A stretch of 64,000 nt of DNA. Origin: Pezicula radicicola (lineage: Eukaryota; Ascomycota; Leotiomycetes; Helotiales; Dermateaceae). The position numbers were made by a program, and so were the translations under genes. Position 1 is the first letter of the stretch. Every line of letters starts with the position of its first letter. Below are positions 44,492-57,332 of this stretch, piece by piece. The DNA is taken from NCBI GenBank assembly GCA_003008705.1, contig PDUO01000016.1, positions 249,975-313,974 of the forward strand. The letters run 5' to 3'. A model generated the notes under the pieces. That model did no database searches and was not told the DNA's origin. It saw only the letters and a program-made list of their open reading frames with translations.

Positions 44492-46942
44492 CTTGAAAGA
44501 TCTGCCTGGTGGTAAGACAATGGTTATATCTGCAAGATGGGGTACACTACAAGTTGCAACACGCTTTTTTTGGTGGGGGAGCGGGCGGGTGGAGGACGCG
44601 ACACACCGGTCCAAGGTTAATCCAAATCACGTGAATATTTCACATGTTTCCAAAATCACCTCAGTGAATTTGGACTTTCATATCTGTCTTGAAACTCAAA
44701 ATTTATATAGCAAGAATATCAATGATAGGTCTTTTCAAGAGAAATTCTAAAAGCCATCTAATTATGTCATGTGATTCATCTTAACATCATTCCACTATTG
44801 ACGCGGGTTAGGAAGCGTTGAGATCCCGGTGGTATAACAGATAAAATTTAACCTATCTAACTGTACTAGATATATATAATATACATGTTATAGGGGATGA
44901 AGTGCATTTACCAAATAAGAGACACTTGTGTCAACTTGCTAACAGACTTTATTCATCCCATTTCGTCGAATTGATTCGTTGATTTTTGGACTTACCAAGT
45001 CAATCGCTATTACCAATATAAACGGTTTTAATATTGTCTTATTTCGTGCCTTGCCAGAGTGCAGCGCCTAAACCGGCACGCCCAGAGTAGTTTAGCCTAT
45101 ACGGCAACATCGAATTGCTCCTAATTTATATGGGAAATGATGCTCTGGGTGCCTGTTTGCTGCCAACGCTCCCGTAATGGGGCTAACTAACTATGTACAT
45201 AACTATAGGGAAGGTGGGTGGGAAAAACGAAGCTTTTCGATGAAATCGTGCTGTTGATGAAGAGAGGAAGATTTTACTGGCGAGCAGTAATTTTATATGG
45301 GCCTTGCACTAAATTATGCTGCGGCAGAGCCCGACTCCACTCCTTCATAAAACAGGCACTTTAAATCGTGCCTGAAAGTCAAGTCAAGTGAGCTCCTGTA
45401 GTTAAAGTTTCTCTGAGTGAATTACCACGGGGAAGTTAAGCTTTTGCCTAGAACATGCCCCAGGCATCCTCTACTTACTCCCGATCTTCTTTTCAGGATC
45501 TTGTCTTCAACCTTAACCACCATAACTGAAACAGTCGCTTCTCTTCCTAAAGGTGCAAGAACTATTAGAACGCCTCTCTCCTCTTTTGGTATGCTCCCGT
45601 ACTGCCATTTACCTTCCATTCAAAGCCCTGCCTAGTCGTGTTCCTAACGGTTTTCTGTGACAGCTTAATATCCCGTCTAACATTGCTGTTCTCATCAAGG
45701 AGAGAAAAAACGGGTTACTGAAATAAGGCAGTTACTCAAATAAAGTAGGTTACCTAAATCACTTAAGTTAAATAAGTTAAATAAGTTAAAAGAAAGGCCT
45801 TGGACTCCTATGTCACTATTTATTTTAGAGCCTTAGATATGGTACACAGTTGCGTAGCAGAAATTGTATTATACGGAGCACTTTTTCTTTTTTTTAGGAA
45901 GACATACCTACACATACCGCGTTCTTAAAACAACTAACCTAGGGCAAGCCTACTACTTCTATCTACCTATCATTAGTACATGATATATTTTCAAGCTCAA
46001 AGAAGCGTCTTTTTAGTGTTCCTAGCAAGGATGAAAACAAGCTCTAATTGTTTTATATTATGGAGAAATTGTCAAGTCCTGCAATCACTTACACAACATT
46101 CGAAGACTTTCTCGGGAGCAACACAGATACAACCATTTTTCAACGGCTTCTGGTGTAATTTCTTTCATTCATTTGCGTTTAGTTGACAGATTCGTCCTCG
46201 GTGATTGGAATATTCTTTGTTCTCGCTCCGTCGCTTACCTCCTTTTTTCTTTGTCTCGTTGCGCTGTTTGCATTTGCGAAATTCTACATTCTAGGCCTCG
46301 AAAACATGAAAGACATCGGATTCTCACTTGGGTATCATATCAGAACAAGTAGATGGAATTTTGCTTCCACTCAAATTAAATTATCTGAATTTCGCGAAAT
46401 CCAACTCACTTGACTACCCTCGCAAAATCCAAGAAGGACCATTTACCTCAAATACATTCCTTCTGGCAGCTATTGAGTGTTCAATCTCTTTTAAATACGC
46501 TCCTAATCAGAAATAAATCCAACGCATCCATCATTCTCTTTGTATACCCACAGCTTAGAATAAGAATTCCTGTCACCGAACCCCTCACATCCTTTGTTTA
46601 ACGAACAACCACCCATCTCTCGAAAGTAGCAAAATGGTTGCATCCGGCATGAAAATTACATCTCTTGATCATGAAACAAAGACCTTTCACCACCCCCTCA
46701 TCTCCATAAGAAAGGGGTCGCGCGCGCAATCTTCACTCTCGCGACATCGAATCCTTCTTTCTTTCAAATCTCTCAACATCGCGACTCACTCTTGCGCACC
46801 TATCAAATCAAACCATTTACCTAGTGAGTAATCGTAAACCAACTACTCGCTAAAGTAAGAAACTATACTACAGAAACAACAAGACCAAATAAACAAACGG
46901 GCATCGCTAATAAGCGAGATCCATACTATACTAGCAACGACC
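44492..46942. other. Long spacer (2.45 kb), no gene recognised
   Basis: Starts as the importin promoter, then becomes AT-rich. A short repeat TTAAATAAG occurs around 45765-45790. Open frames at 45417-45635, 45980-46186, 46183-46413 and 46634-46831 are short, mutually inconsistent and show no family features. 46600-46940 is probably the 5'UTR of the next gene, and the 46634 frame would be an upstream ORF if transcribed. Confidence 0.45.
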
Positions 46943-49900
46943 ATGTCTCGACAAGACGGACAAAACAACAATAGATCACCCTCTCAACCAAACTTACCAG
47001 GTTTTACGTATCCGTCACCTAATATTGGCACATTAGCAGAAGACCCCTACCAATTCGCAGACATTCCAGACAACACTAACGTCCCACCCCCAACACCCCT
47101 TTTAAATCTCAATGCCACCCATAATGCTGCGCCGAGAACACCACGTCAAGCCTCAGATCAAACACCCCAGAACAATAGAGGTGAAAATATAAGAAACAAT
47201 ATATCACCAAGAACAAAAAGAAGTCAACAAATAATGAACGACTTAATGAGCCTAATAAATCTTCCCGAATTCGCACCTATAGGACAAGAAGCAACAATAC
47301 CAGAACCAGAAGACAATGAAACAGAATATGCATACATCCAACGTCTACAGAGCTTCGTCTTAGAAGGAATAGAAAACGACCCAAACGTAAATCCACGAGT
47401 AATACAAAGACTACGAGTAGAAATGCACATGACAGCGAATGAAGCAAGAGTAAGAGCAAGAGCAAGAGCAAGAGCAAATATAAATGAACCTATTCCAGCA
47501 CCAGGACCATTCCATCACGAAGAACAAAATCTATTTTATGGCGTTGATCAGAATATTCCGCAGGAATTATTCCCACAACCAGCACCTGCAGCACCACAAT
47601 TTGTACCGCAAAATAACTTTGTTAATTATTTTCCGGGGGTGAATGGACCTTTTTTGGGAGGTGTTGATATGGTAGATGATGCCAATGCTTTAGCTACCCA
47701 ACAATACTTCTTTCAAAACCCTGTACAGCAAAATGTGCTACAAGGAGGACAACTATCATTTATTCCACCACTATTTCCAAATGCACCTTTTCTCCCGAAT
47801 AGCACGTTTGATTTTAACATGAACTATGGCCTGAATCTCACACTACCATCAGGACAATTCGGACAAGGACCACCACAACTACAAAACTTTAGTGCAGGAG
47901 CTTTTATACCACCATCAAATGCATCACCTCAACCTGTATATCAAGAACCTCCAAATGTGTTTGATGATCTACCAGGTCCAGCTTATGGATATAATGCCAT
48001 CCCAGATCTTCCGTCACCCGGATTTAGTCATGGTTTTAATAATGACGAAGCTGATTTTACGAACTTGCTTCAGGATGAGGATGTTAATATGGATGGTCAA
48101 GACAACAATAACGATGATCTAAACCAGTTTTTCCAAAGCCCAGTTCCAGCTCCAGCCCCAGTTCCAGCTCCAGCCCCAGCTCGATTTCCAACTCTTGCTC
48201 CAGCTCCAGTTCCAGCTCAAATCTCCCCTCAAATCCCAGCTCAGGCTCCAATTGTAGTCCAAGTTCCAGCTAACAACAATGCATCCTTCCCCAATACCAA
48301 CGACCCAAGTTACGACTGGTTATCCTCCTCTCCAAACGTAGCAGTATGGGCAGGCTGTACCTACGGTGAAGACGCAATCCAACGAGCACGAAACCTCGGT
48401 ACATTCCCCTTCATCTACCCCTCCAACATAGATCCAAACAATCCAAACACGTGGCCTGGTACTATAATCCGTTGTGCAGCATGTCATAGGGGACATAAAT
48501 CATGTACTGTTAGAGAAACAGGTCGACCATGTAATCGATGTGAGAGACTACGTTTGGAGTGTGATGTTTCGAGGTATTTTCATGTTAATTATACCGGTAC
48601 CGCAACTAATAGGTCGAGGAAGAGGAAGGGTGATGATGATGACGATGGGAATGGTGGGAGAGATTCGGCTACTAAACGGCAGAGAACAGAAGGTGGAAAT
48701 TCTCAACTTGGTGGTAAGGGTGCTGCTGCTAGAGGCACGAGTACGAGTGGCCAGACTGTAACAACAGGAGGACAGAGATTAAATACGGGAGGAAAGAGTA
48801 TTAAAACAGGAGGCAGAAGTTTCGTGGGTGGCAAGACTACAATAGGAGGAAAGAGTGTTTATAGTTATAGGGGAAGAAGTACGCAAGCCGATACCATCAC
48901 GTCTCCCACACAAACATACACCATTACCCAGAAACCACTAGCTCGAGCTCCAAATAAGCAAGAAGCAGCTAATCCTCAACCCAACGTTCGACATGCTGGT
49001 CTTGGCTTCTACGTCGATGATGGACCTGCACACCCAAATGAAACAGCCGCCGAAGCGAGCGACCGCCAGAAGCTGGCTCGTGAGAATATGAATATTGAGC
49101 TCAACACGGTTCGTACTCCTGGTATGAGCAATATAGCTTATGCTCGCGCGGAGGCGGATAGAAGGCTGCGAAATAGTCAACGAAGAGAAGCTGCTCGTCG
49201 TTTTGTCAATGAGTTCTGTGATCAGAACGGCTATGATCGTCCTGCTGAGAACCCCTATGGATATGATAGTTCTGATGATGATAGCGAGGATGACCAAGAT
49301 GATGATGACCAAGATGAGAACGAGGTAAGTCTCAAGTTCTAGGAGTAAATTTGCCTCTTTCAGGTTCAATTACTCTATGTTCTTTTGCGTAACTGTCTTG
49401 ATTTGAGTATATTGCTCCTGAGTTATGTTCAAGTTACTCCCGATATTATCTAGAACCAGTAAACTAACTCCGACTTTCTGACTGTAGGTGCATCTTCGTG
49501 GTGGTAGTGGTAGTGGTGGCCTCGGTAGTGGTGCCAATAACTCAGGTGAAAAACCCCAGCCGTGTACAAGATGTGCTCGGGCGCCTTTCAAAGCGCCCGG
49601 TCGTTGTAGTCTCGTCTTGAACCCAGGATCACAACCACCATGCGTCAAGTGCTCAGCTGATGGAGTACCGCATGTCTGTGTGCGTCGGGAACCTCCTGGA
49701 GGACCTCGAGTACCTAAGCGTAAGGCATCAGACGCACAGGAGGGTCCACGGAAGAAACCTGCCACTCCAGCGATACCAACATTCAGCTCTCTACCGGCGG
49801 ATGCTCGGAACTCATACGGGGATAGGACTCCTGCTCCTACTCCTAGGCCAGTAGCAGGGGATAGGAGTAGGAGAACGCGCATGGCACCTATTGGAAATAT

Positions 49901-51509
49901 TCCCTGTTCATATCGCTGTGGACGAACCTTCGCTCCAGATGACGATGAGTCTCGACTTGACCATGAAATGCAGTGTGATAGAGCTCCTCGTACTCAAGAA
50001 TCTGAAGACACAGATGTGCCGGATTATGATGGAAGAACTGCCGCACGTAGGTCATGGAACTACGTGCCGGTTGGAAGCGCACGCCCAACGGTGGAAGACC
50101 AGTTCAACGCGCTGTCACAGCAAGCGTCGACAGCTCCTCGAATTGCACCAGTGGATACTCGAACTAGAGCAGGGGCGAAAAAAGCAGCGGAGATGGCTCC
50201 CACAAAGCCTAAGATGGGAGTTGAACCACCATTGTTCTTTCCACCAGCGGCAGAGAATGATAGATGTTGGGAATGCCAGAGACTGGGCAGAGTATGCGGT
50301 GGACGCTTTACTGGCTCAGCTACTTGGCCAATATGTAGACCCTGCTTTGACGCGGGACGAGCAGACTTCTGCATGTGGGGTGAACAGCTAGAGGCTGCCG
50401 TCGACCACCATACAAGAGCCCTGTACATAAGGAGAGATATCGTCGATCCTGCTAATGAGACACTGGTTGCATTCAATTATCGTCAGAGGTATGCAAAAAT
50501 GTATACGATTCGTTTAGCCGACCTACCGGACCTAAGACAGAACGAATTCATAACGCTCGATGCGCCGCCATACTCAACACCATTACCAGACACTCGTCTT
50601 CTAGTAGGGGTAAACCCTATAGACCCACAAACTATCCCAAGACCATCGCCAGATAACCCTCCAGCTATTGGTCCGCTCTCTGGTATACCTGTGCCTGCAC
50701 AAATCGCCCAAATCAATAATGGCGCGGATTTCCTCAAGCTTTGCAAAGAGTTGAGACTCCGACTTCCGATGGATCCAGATAGGATACATACAGAGCACGA
50801 GTACGTCTACTACTCATGCCGCCCACAAGTTCAAAAGATGAACCTTTGCCGTGAAAACCCTGCCAAAACTTGCGACACCACTCCACACAGACGATTTTCC
50901 CCGGATTTCAACAGCTGCGGTGACTGCCACACTGAGCAACGTAGTTACCAACTTGAGCCACAGCGCGACATTGTGAATAAGACAAAACACCATGTGTGTT
51001 CTATTCATGCCAAGGCGATCCTTGACGAGCTCATAAGTCCAGGTGAAATAGGCGAGCGAGCTCGTAGCATTGTCAAGTGGAACCATTGTACCTGCACACA
51101 ACAGACAATCTTTTCATGGCTTTGCAATATGGATCGAGATGCAGCAATGAATCAAGTCAGGAGCCGAACCCTACTCTTCAATGAGTATCTCATCAAGAAG
51201 GAATGGAGCATTGGAATTTGTGGAGCAGCCATAAACGATCAAGGTACGCCACAAAACAATCCCAATTGCTTTCAATGGGGGGCTTCCTCCCACGTTGATG
51301 GTCTATCGATGTGGTACTGTAGGTCATGTCGCAACCTCGTAGTTGATGCACACACTTTCCAAGGCTGGCTACTCATGAACGAGGATGGATACTTCGTGGA
51401 CCTATGGAAGGCTGCTGGACGCTCGAAGGAAGAAGCAAATAAGTGTTTGGCTGCCTTCTATCAAGAAATACGACCGCGCATAGCTCAAGACCCTCTATTT
51501 GAAAATTGA
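46943..51509 (+). CDS. Large multi-zinc-cluster protein (Zn2Cys6-like), 1467 aa
   Basis: Two exons (46943-49324 and 49488-51509; GTAAGT...TGTAG intron, phase 0). Residues 1-500 are disordered and rich in Asn, Pro and Gln, with an Arg-Ala repeat encoded by an AGAGCA hexanucleotide (about 47452-47478) and a Pro-Ala-Pro-Val repeat (about 48140-48240). A binuclear-cluster motif lies at residues 511-540 (C-x2-C-x6-C-x8-C-x2-C-x6-C; starts CAACHRGHKSC). Basic and Gly-rich linkers with TGGKS-type repeats follow, then an acidic patch before the intron. Exon 2 adds Cys hexads at 820-858 (C-x2-C-x10-C-x11-C-x2-C-x8-C) and 1054-1089 (C-x2-C-x6-C-x12-C-x2-C-x8-C), a C/H finger near 934 (CSYRCGRTF...HEMQC), and more Cys pairs toward the end (CGDCH, CTCTQQ, WYCRSC). 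The fungal transcription-factor middle-homology region is not evident. DNA binding is plausible for the first cluster. The overall role is unknown. Confidence 0.75.
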
Positions 51510-53015
51510 TAAATCTAGAACACCTAGGGTACAGAGTAACAAGTTGTACTTTGTGTAATAAGTACAACTACGAGAAAACGACCAAGAAGTTTGGATGGTT
51601 GAAGTGTAATGTTTGTTTTAAGTGTTTACATAGTTGGCGCTCTCAAGATCGTTGTAACTCTTCTTATATCTTATCATTTCAATAAAATTATAACTCACGT
51701 TAGCCCTTATTATCTAGCTTGCTACTTATAGAAGGGATCTTACCAGTAAAGGAATCCGCAATTGAGAATAACCCTTATACTATAGAGTAATAGGCTGTAC
51801 TTTAAACAAGAAGTACTGTTAAAACCGGGAGAAGGAAAAATCGAGAAGTTAAAATAGTTCTAATTGAAGCATTTGTTTCGTTGTTTGAAATATTTGGTGT
51901 TATAGAATCTTTGTACAGTAGCTCATTTGTGGCTGTTGGGTTAGCTAAAGAATTATACTCCTAATTGAGATCAAGATCACCTCAAGCTATATCTTCGTAT
52001 TCCTTAAGTAAGCCTCGAAAACCCGTTTCTGGCCGCATCTCTTTCGCTAGGCATTATTCTCTGCAAGTTTGCTCTCTAGTGTGTTTATCTTATGGGCTAA
52101 TGTCCGTTCTTGCTGTTTCGATAAAAGTCGACACCCTGCATTCACAGCACAATGCCACTATTGTACGGTACGGCAAACCCCAAAAGAAAAGAAAGCACAA
52201 AACAAAGAATGAGAGAAAGTAGAAAAAAGAGAGAAAAACTCCATCCATTCAAGTACCTAATTAACCCAACAATTCTAAAAGCTAACCCACACCGCAGGAC
52301 CAAGCGGACGTACCAAATGCAACCTATCCAGCAATATCAAACATATTTGATTCAATTCAAAGCCCGTCCATTTGTCCATCAGTCCATCAGTCCATCCAGC
52401 AGAAATCATCGTCCATCCCTGCGAACCAAAAACACACAAAGGAGACACAGGACCACAAGTCAAAGAAAAAGCCAAAAGTAGGAGGCACAACACCCGCCCG
52501 AATCCATCCATTGCAGGCACCGTAGGTTGGCTTTGCCACAAAAACACTTTTCCTTGAGGAGTACAGGTCCGTTTTTCTCTTTGCTTTTTCACACCACACA
52601 ACACACCACACCACTGATGCAGGAAAAAGACAATAAAGAGAGAAGAAAAAGGAAAAATTTGAATTACAACTAACAAGTATAAAAGGCTCGATGAGGAACT
52701 GGTAGAAAAAGAAAAAAATTGTCGTTGTGGTCGGATCCCCAGCTGCATGCATGCCTGTGACACCACCAGAAAAGGTTGGTGAGTTAATTTTTTTTTGGTG
52801 TGGTCGTACGTTTTGGTGTGTTCGTGCGAGAATGGGATGCTCGACAAGGTAGACGTATCGCTTTTCTCTTTCGGCGTCTGCCGTGATACCGAGATAGTAG
52901 TCGAAATGGGAATTGTATCCATCCAGCGCCTCCATGTTCTTCATGCACACATTGCTCCCTGTCCTTCATACATAGGCCGACTCCTACTCAGAAACCTAGC
53001 AGCTCTTTTGTCGTT
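51510..53015. other. Spacer with a diverged tandem duplication
   Basis: 1.5 kb without a supportable gene. The first 400 bases hold two diverged copies of the 3'-flank of the preceding gene (listed separately). 52150-52420 is CA/AC-rich. 52600-52800 contains homopolymer-rich sequence. Several overlapping antisense frames (52275-52922 and 52387-52950) lack family features. Confidence 0.45.
51520..51920. repeat. Diverged tandem duplication of a 3'-flanking unit
   Basis: Copy A at about 51520-51665 and copy B at about 51770-51920 share ordered blocks: AGAGTAACAAGTTGTACTTT versus AGAGTAATAGGCTGTACTTT, then AAGTAC, GAGAAAACGACCAAGAAGTT versus GGAAAAATCGAGAAGTT, then ATGTTTGTTTTAAGTGTTT versus GCATTTGTTTCGTTGTTTG. 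Offset is about 250 bp. Possibly a duplicated 3'UTR or terminator unit. Confidence 0.5.
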
Positions 53016-53942
53016 TTACATAATGACACAGCATCCACAACCTCCTCTCGCGCCCTCCCCATCACCATCTACCTCCATCTTGCCCATCTGACCATTTGAT
53101 CCCTGACCTCCTGGGGCTCCGCCTGCTGTGTAACCTGCCATTTCCTTATTATATCTTCGGATCTCGCGCACAATGTCGTAAAATGCATTGTCGACATTTA
53201 TGCGAGACTTTGCTGAAGTCTCGATAAACTTGCAGCCGAATGATCGTGCCAGTGCCTCTCCCTCTGTTCATCGCAAAGCACATCAGGAGTCAGTCAAATG
53301 TTTCACAGCCAAAGTTGAACGATGGGTAGGGCCAGGAAAACGCACCTTGCTTGGAAACTTGTCTCTCTCCTTCCAAATCACACTTGTTTCCGACTACAAT
53401 GATTGGGAAGTAATCTTTGTCTTTTACACGGAGAATCTGTTGCTGGAAGGTCATAATTTCCTCAAAGGATTGGCGACTGGTTATGGAGTAGACGAGTAAG
53501 AAACCTTCTCCTGTGCGCATGTACTGTTCGCGCATGGCGGAGTATTCTTCTTGGCCTGCTGTATCGAGAACATCGAGCAGCGCAACCTCCTCGTCGATCA
53601 CACATTGCTTGCGGTAGGAATCTTGAGGGTGGAAGTTTATCAGCACTAAGCTCGATCTTGGGGGTCGCGAGAGGGTGAGGAGGGATAGGGATTATTACCT
53701 TCAATTGTAGGATCATATTCGTCGACGAAGTGGCTCTGTATCAATTGAATCGTCAAACAACTCTTTCCTACGCCACCTCCACCTACAACCACCAACTTGT
53801 ACTCTCTCAAAAACTACCCTCAGGAACCAGTATTAGCCATCATTCATAGTCTGGTCTTGGGCCCCTCTCCATCGTCGTCACTCAATTGACAATGAACTCC
53901 GTCCGTACACATCAAGGTTTACACGCTTACCTTGCTCGCCAT
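53016..53942 (-). CDS. RAS1: Small GTPase RAS1
   Basis: Four exons (53942-53931, 53813-53699, 53621-53346 and 53263-53016) encode 216 residues. Exon 1 is only 12 nt (ATG GCG AGC AAG, followed by GTAAGC) and joins to [19 protein letters not shown], the P-loop. Further motifs are the effector loop [23 protein letters not shown] of switch II, GNKCDL for guanine specificity and ETSAKS. The C-terminus has a Gly-rich hypervariable region ending GGCGCCVIM, a CAAX box (CVIM) preceded by a palmitoylatable Cys. Ras1 controls cAMP/MAPK signalling, growth and development in filamentous fungi. It acts at the plasma membrane after lipidation. No activating substitution is seen at the GGGGVGKS or GQEEY positions. 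Confidence 0.93.
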
Positions 53943-56006
53943 CGTATCTCGTGGACGTCTTCCTGGAACCTTGAAACTCGGGGTTTTGTTTTGTTTCTTA
54001 CTGTCTCGAGATCATGGGTTGAGCTTCGAACTGCGAAGCTTGCGTGCTTGCTTGTTGGCTGGCTTTCGACGTGCGATCGTCAGGTTCGGAAGGAGGGAAG
54101 GTAGCGCTAGACAGTTTACGTTCTTGAAACGAAACTGGCAATCCTCTTTCCAGAAAGGTGGTTATCTCCGCAATCTAAGCTTGGGCGGACGCAGAAGGTC
54201 GGTGGCAGGCAGTCGCACTCGAGGGCGTATCGCAGAGCGTCAATGGGGATGTTTCGGATGCTGCTTTCGTGCTTTGCAGAAACTTCAGAGCGATGATGGA
54301 TTGGAAAGGGTCGACAGGATTGATGTTGAAAGAAGGTTGAGAGGATAATCAGGTTGTGCTTTGGTTCTGCACAGACGCAAGAGGGTCGAGAGCGTCGTTG
54401 ATTAAGGTCACTAAGGTGGTTGCTTGGCGCGCGTGCAGGGTGCAGGGTGAGAGAACCGTTAGCCTCGCTCGCTCTCTCTCTTACCGCCTAGAAAGTAGGT
54501 AAGGTAAGGAACTATGAGTGGGCAAAAAAGGCCGTTGCAATTTGTGTCATTTAATTAGACGAATCACAGGCAGGAATTAGGAGAGCAGAGGACAGTCCGA
54601 AAGTTCTATGCATGTTCCACGGGGCTGATGGGGGGGTGAGGGCTGGGAAGCTGGGAGTTTCGTTTGTCAAAAGGCAGCCAGAGGCGCTGGGAAGGGGGGG
54701 GAGAGAGAGACAGGAAAATGGAATTTGCCAGTCAGATCATCGGACGACGAGATTGGGAGATGCAGATGAGGCCCCACGAAGAACGTGCGATTGCGAAGGC
54801 GGCTTGAGAAAGTGACAATTTGACAATTTTGACAATTTTGACAATACTGTATAAAATACTACCTATGGCGGCTACTGTGCAAGACACATCGATCTGACAC
54901 TACTGTAACTCTGACACTGACAGGTGAGGGAGGGATAGGGGTACCTCTCTCGCTCTTGTGGTGTACGAAGTACGGTGAGGAGAGAGGGTTAACGGTTCGC
55001 AAGATCGTCCGCCATTATTTCATCTACTGTAATTACCAATTCGTACTTATTTACGGTGTCGATTCGAGATCTACTCGTACGACTAATCATCTTTGCTATT
55101 ACATCCTTTTTCGCAACAGAGCATTCCACACTATCAGCATCGGTGCATCGGGTGTTACAGTACTGTACATCTGCATTCTGTTAAGATTGTTGTCTCAATA
55201 ATACATTTGCAGCACGGAAGCGCGAGGCTTGAAAAGGGACCTCGGCGCCGGCCAACTACAGCTCTTTTCGATGACTTGCGCCAGTAGTTGCGCATTATTG
55301 TTTTGTGCTGCAACAGACTATCGCCGGCATCACACATGCGAATCAGATGCACCGTGGGGGAGGGGAGGGGGGAGGAGAGGAAGTATCATAGGGAACGTGG
55401 GCACATCACCACCACTCTACTACCTACTCTCCGTACTTTCGTGAAGGAGATGACTGCCGGAAATGTTTCCTTTGCAGTGGAGTTATCGTGGCTGATAAGG
55501 GGAAGCGGATCCAATTCCCGCGAGCCCTCTCTCATCTCTGAATGCGGTTGTCTGCAAGCAGTAGATGTACTAAATGATGTTTCTGTTCTGCCAATATTGA
55601 TTTACTATGCAGACTATTTAGTACAATATTTGGCGTTTCCTCATTGCAGAGGAAGTGTCTTGACTCTTATGTCTGTCTATACGCTTTACTCCAATGCGTC
55701 TGTTGCCGCTGCGTGCGACCATTGAAGCTGTCATAGTGCAGATCTAGGCCCCGCCCGCGCGCCCCTCTCAATAATTGGCCCAATCTAAGGACCTAAACTA
55801 AATAATAAATAGTCGGTATCTTACGTAGGTAACTTTGGTATTAATAATGCTTACGGAGTTCTGTCTGGTCTTCGTTCTTGCAAGAAATGCCAACCATTCT
55901 CCTCTTAGTATAACAGCATAACAACTTAATCAAACTGGTGGTAGATACTATGCACAATATCGAGACATTTTCTGTTCTGGCGAGGCGACGCGAATGAATG
56001 TATTAC
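53943..56006. other. Long spacer (2.06 kb), RAS1 5' region
   Basis: No gene recognised. Contains the RAS1 promoter/5'UTR, a short (TTTTGACAA)n repeat at about 54815-54846, a G-rich run near 54690-54705 and another near 55355-55380. Open frames (53932-54348, 55288-55725) have no family features. A long 5' region is usual for fungal signalling genes. Confidence 0.4.
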
Positions 56007-57332
56007 TCAGTCGTCCTCGCCCTCTACCTGTACTCGCTTGCCATCCACGTTCTTCTCTACTTCCGCTACGAGACTCTCAAGGAATTCCTGGTCCCTGTAG
56101 CTACTTAGTAAGGAATTCGGGACAACAGAAAAAAGGTAAAATATGAGACTAACCTTCCAACCAACGTCACAGTGTTATGACCCTTCCCCCACCTCGGATA
56201 ACTTCCAACCTTCACACCCTTTGCCTCCACACGTTCAGCCAACTCTGTCAAATAGGGCGCGACCGCACTCTCAGCCATAGGCGTACTGATTAACACTCTA
56301 TAAATCCCCTTGCCTTCTGGATCACTCAGTCTCGGCAACAAGACGGGTTTCAGCCCATCCAACAGCTTCTCAAACAATCTCGGCACGCCAGGCAATATAT
56401 GTACATTTCCATTTACTACCGATATAGGTACCCATAGATCTTGACCCGGAAAGATAACTTGTTTCTCTGGTGCCCGCGACTCGTCCCATGGTAGTTCTAC
56501 CATACGGAGTTTGGCTTTCCGGGCTGGCGTATCTAGTCAAAAAGTTGGATTTAGTTTACTTATTCTTGATATCTTAGGAGCAACTCAAACATCATTGAGA
56601 GGCAAAGAGTAATAAACTCGGAGGGGGTAATTCTGCCCAGAGAAATCAAGTACATACCTTCATCCCAGGAAAAGTTGGGTTGTGAGGGGTGGGGTTTGGA
56701 TAGCTTCTTCATTCTATCGTAGCTTTCTTGGTGGAGGACGAGCTTGAGGGAGAAGGCTTTAGCTATTGATTGATATGTGATATCGTCGTGTCTGGAAACC
56801 TATCAGTAGGTTTCTTTGTTTCAAAACCTTGCTCGATATTTTGACGTACGTTGGACCAATTCCTCCACTTGTGACTACAAAATCGTAGTTGTCGCTCATC
56901 CTCCGTACGGCCTCCATGATTTCGGACTCGTCGTCTGCAATAACTTCTATGCGCCTGAGTGCCTATTTCTCATTAGTGTCGGACCTATGCCTCACCCGCA
57001 AGCAATATACCATTCCCAAGCTGAAGCAGAACTTAGCCATATACGCCGAGTTGGTCTACGACATCTCTTAATCAGCACAATCTCTCTCCCTCTGCCGCCT
57101 CTACAGAAGCACAAACATCGACCGTTTTGCCCCCGAGCACCTCATCGCCAATAATCAAGCAAGCCGCCGTGTTTATCGTTCTCGAATTCCTCTCATCCGG
57201 GGTCGCTGTGGCTGATGATGTCATGATGCTGCTACCTCTGAATCTTGACGATGATGCCGCTGCCGAACTGTGAGCGTAGTTGGGGAGAGGCCGAGAGAGA
57301 TGTCGTCCCAACTGCGAGAGCCGTAAAAACAT
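56007..57332 (-). CDS. Molybdopterin-binding (MoCF/CinA-type) domain protein
   Basis: Six exons (57332-57117, 57055-56996, 56962-56850, 56791-56658, 56532-56154 and 56103-56007) give 332 residues. The start ATG 57332 gives MFLRLSQLGRHLSRPLPN, a basic, Ser-rich leader that may target mitochondria. An internal Met (MTSSATATPDE) could start a cytosolic form. The MoCF_biosynth fold is clear: ACLIIGDEVLGGKTVD, TNSAYMAKFCFSLGM, IEVIADDESEIMEAVRRMS, FVVTSGGIGPTHDDITYQSI (the GGxGPTxDD loop) and LPGVPRLFEKLL. Relatives include CinA and the N-terminal domain of human FLAD1. Fungal stand-alone versions are linked to FAD metabolism, but the reaction is not established. One splice, GTTTGT at 57116, is a non-consensus donor, but phase and homology support it. 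Confidence 0.78.

Noticed and set aside
45417..45635. 72-codon frame in the long spacer before the zinc-cluster gene
   Set aside because: Short, no conserved features, no promoter or splice context.
49370..49882. 170-codon minus-strand frame with Gly/Pro-rich sequence
   Set aside because: Antisense to the conserved Cys-rich exon of the zinc-cluster gene. Composition is explained by that exon.
52275..52950. Two long overlapping minus-strand frames (215 and 187 codons)
   Set aside because: They overlap each other in different frames over repetitive, homopolymer-rich sequence and have no recognisable domain.
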